Below, piece after piece: positions 63,822 to 64,000 of a stretch of 64,000 bases of DNA. The DNA comes from Oceanicaulis sp. BBD 1991-10 (GTDB lineage: Bacteria; Pseudomonadota; Alphaproteobacteria; Caulobacterales; Maricaulaceae). Every line of letters starts with the position of its first letter. The stretch's first letter is position 1. The notes beneath the pieces were generated by a model, which did not search any database, was not told the DNA's origin, and saw only the letters and a program-made list of their open reading frames with translations. The stretch lies in assembly GCA_001657295.1 (NCBI GenBank), contig LYSW01000001.1, forward strand, positions 62,001 to 126,000, written 5' to 3'. A program made the translations under genes and the position numbers.

Positions 63822-64000
63822 CTAGCGGCTGAGACGCAGCGTGTTGAGATCGGCCGCGATCGCCGAGAAGGCCACCGCGATATCCATATTCTCCACCTCG
63901 AAATAATTGTCCGGATGGCTGGCGCAATTGCGCATGAGATTGCGGTTGGTCGTGCCGTTGAGCTGGAAGGCGATGGTGTAGACGTCCACGCCCCGCGCTT
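63822..64000 (-). CDS. TadG-like protein with VWA domain, copy 2 (C-terminal end only)
   Basis: Only the last 58 codons are in the window; the 5' part is beyond the end. The end reads VYTIAFQLNGTTNRNLMRNC, then SHPDNYFEVENMDIAVAFSA and a last part like the end of copy 1 (about 70% identical by eye). It is a tandem duplicate of 62415-63704. Confidence 0.85.
   Translation of the reverse strand, partial: ARGVDVYTIAFQLNGTTNRNLMRNCASHPDNYFEVENMDIAVAFSAIAADLNTLRLSR

Noticed and set aside
1..64000. CRISPR arrays, tRNA/rRNA genes, insertion sequences and prophage
   Set aside because: None was seen in the intergenic spaces, which are nearly all under 260 bases; no spaced direct repeats or transposase motifs were found by reading.

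Overview
The window is a GC-rich stretch of a bacterial chromosome. It fits a dimorphic, flagellated marine alphaproteobacterium of the Maricaulales/Hyphomonadaceae/Caulobacterales type. The evidence is the Caulobacter-like flagellar order (fliF-fliG-fliH/flbE-fliN-flbD-flhA), an FlbD-type sigma-54 regulator with a degenerate receiver domain, aerobic cobaltochelatase cobST, a bacterial deoxyhypusine-synthase-like gene beside an ornithine decarboxylase, Flp/Tad pilus parts and one CtrA-like box. I saw no rRNA, tRNA, CRISPR array, transposase or phage block; this rests on reading, not on a search.

Layout. 1-8.4 kb: a + strand flagellar operon (switch/basal body, FlbD, the FlhA export gate, the FlhF/FlhG placement pair), ending in a small unknown membrane protein, with one long inverted intergenic repeat between flbD and flhA. 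8.4-10.5 kb: small metabolic and resistance-like genes (Spx/ArsC-like, serine hydrolase, MAPEG). 10.7-18.4 kb: an accessory envelope block made of a large hydrolase lipoprotein, a small lipoprotein, a sulfotransferase, a glycosyltransferase-sulfotransferase fusion and an ABC exporter. It looks like a sulfated-glycan or sulfolipid module.

18.4-33.5 kb: conserved housekeeping genes, ispG-rodZ-ptsP-lysC facing ubiG, then DUF1178-nitrilase-grxC-comF facing a methyltransferase, then mutT, a parvulin lipoprotein and secA. Two oddities sit here: a low-GC P-loop kinase gene next to ubiG, and a Flp pilin reading frame with no visible start codon. 33.5-37.3 kb: GNAT, an orphan dCache membrane protein and a Tat-exported amidohydrolase of lower GC. 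The amidohydrolase is bracketed by an imperfect 26-bp copy of the accA 3' end.

37.3-50.2 kb: accA, xerD, a secreted repeat-like protein coupled to a 48-residue membrane peptide, aroKB plus a CorC-like protein, an L,D-transpeptidase, putA and a GT4 glycosyltransferase. 50.2-57.2 kb: a PstS-like lipoprotein, then a polyamine operon (ODC plus DHS-like) behind a 321-nt leader resembling the alphaproteobacterial speF leader and carrying upstream ORFs, then a hybrid histidine kinase and MarC. 57.2-64 kb: cobS-cobT, two phytase-like secreted paralogues, and two tandem TadG/VWA pilus-type proteins, the second cut by the window end.

The best candidates for something new are the GT-sulfotransferase fusion cluster, the ODC/DHS-like operon with its leader, and the bracketed amidohydrolase.
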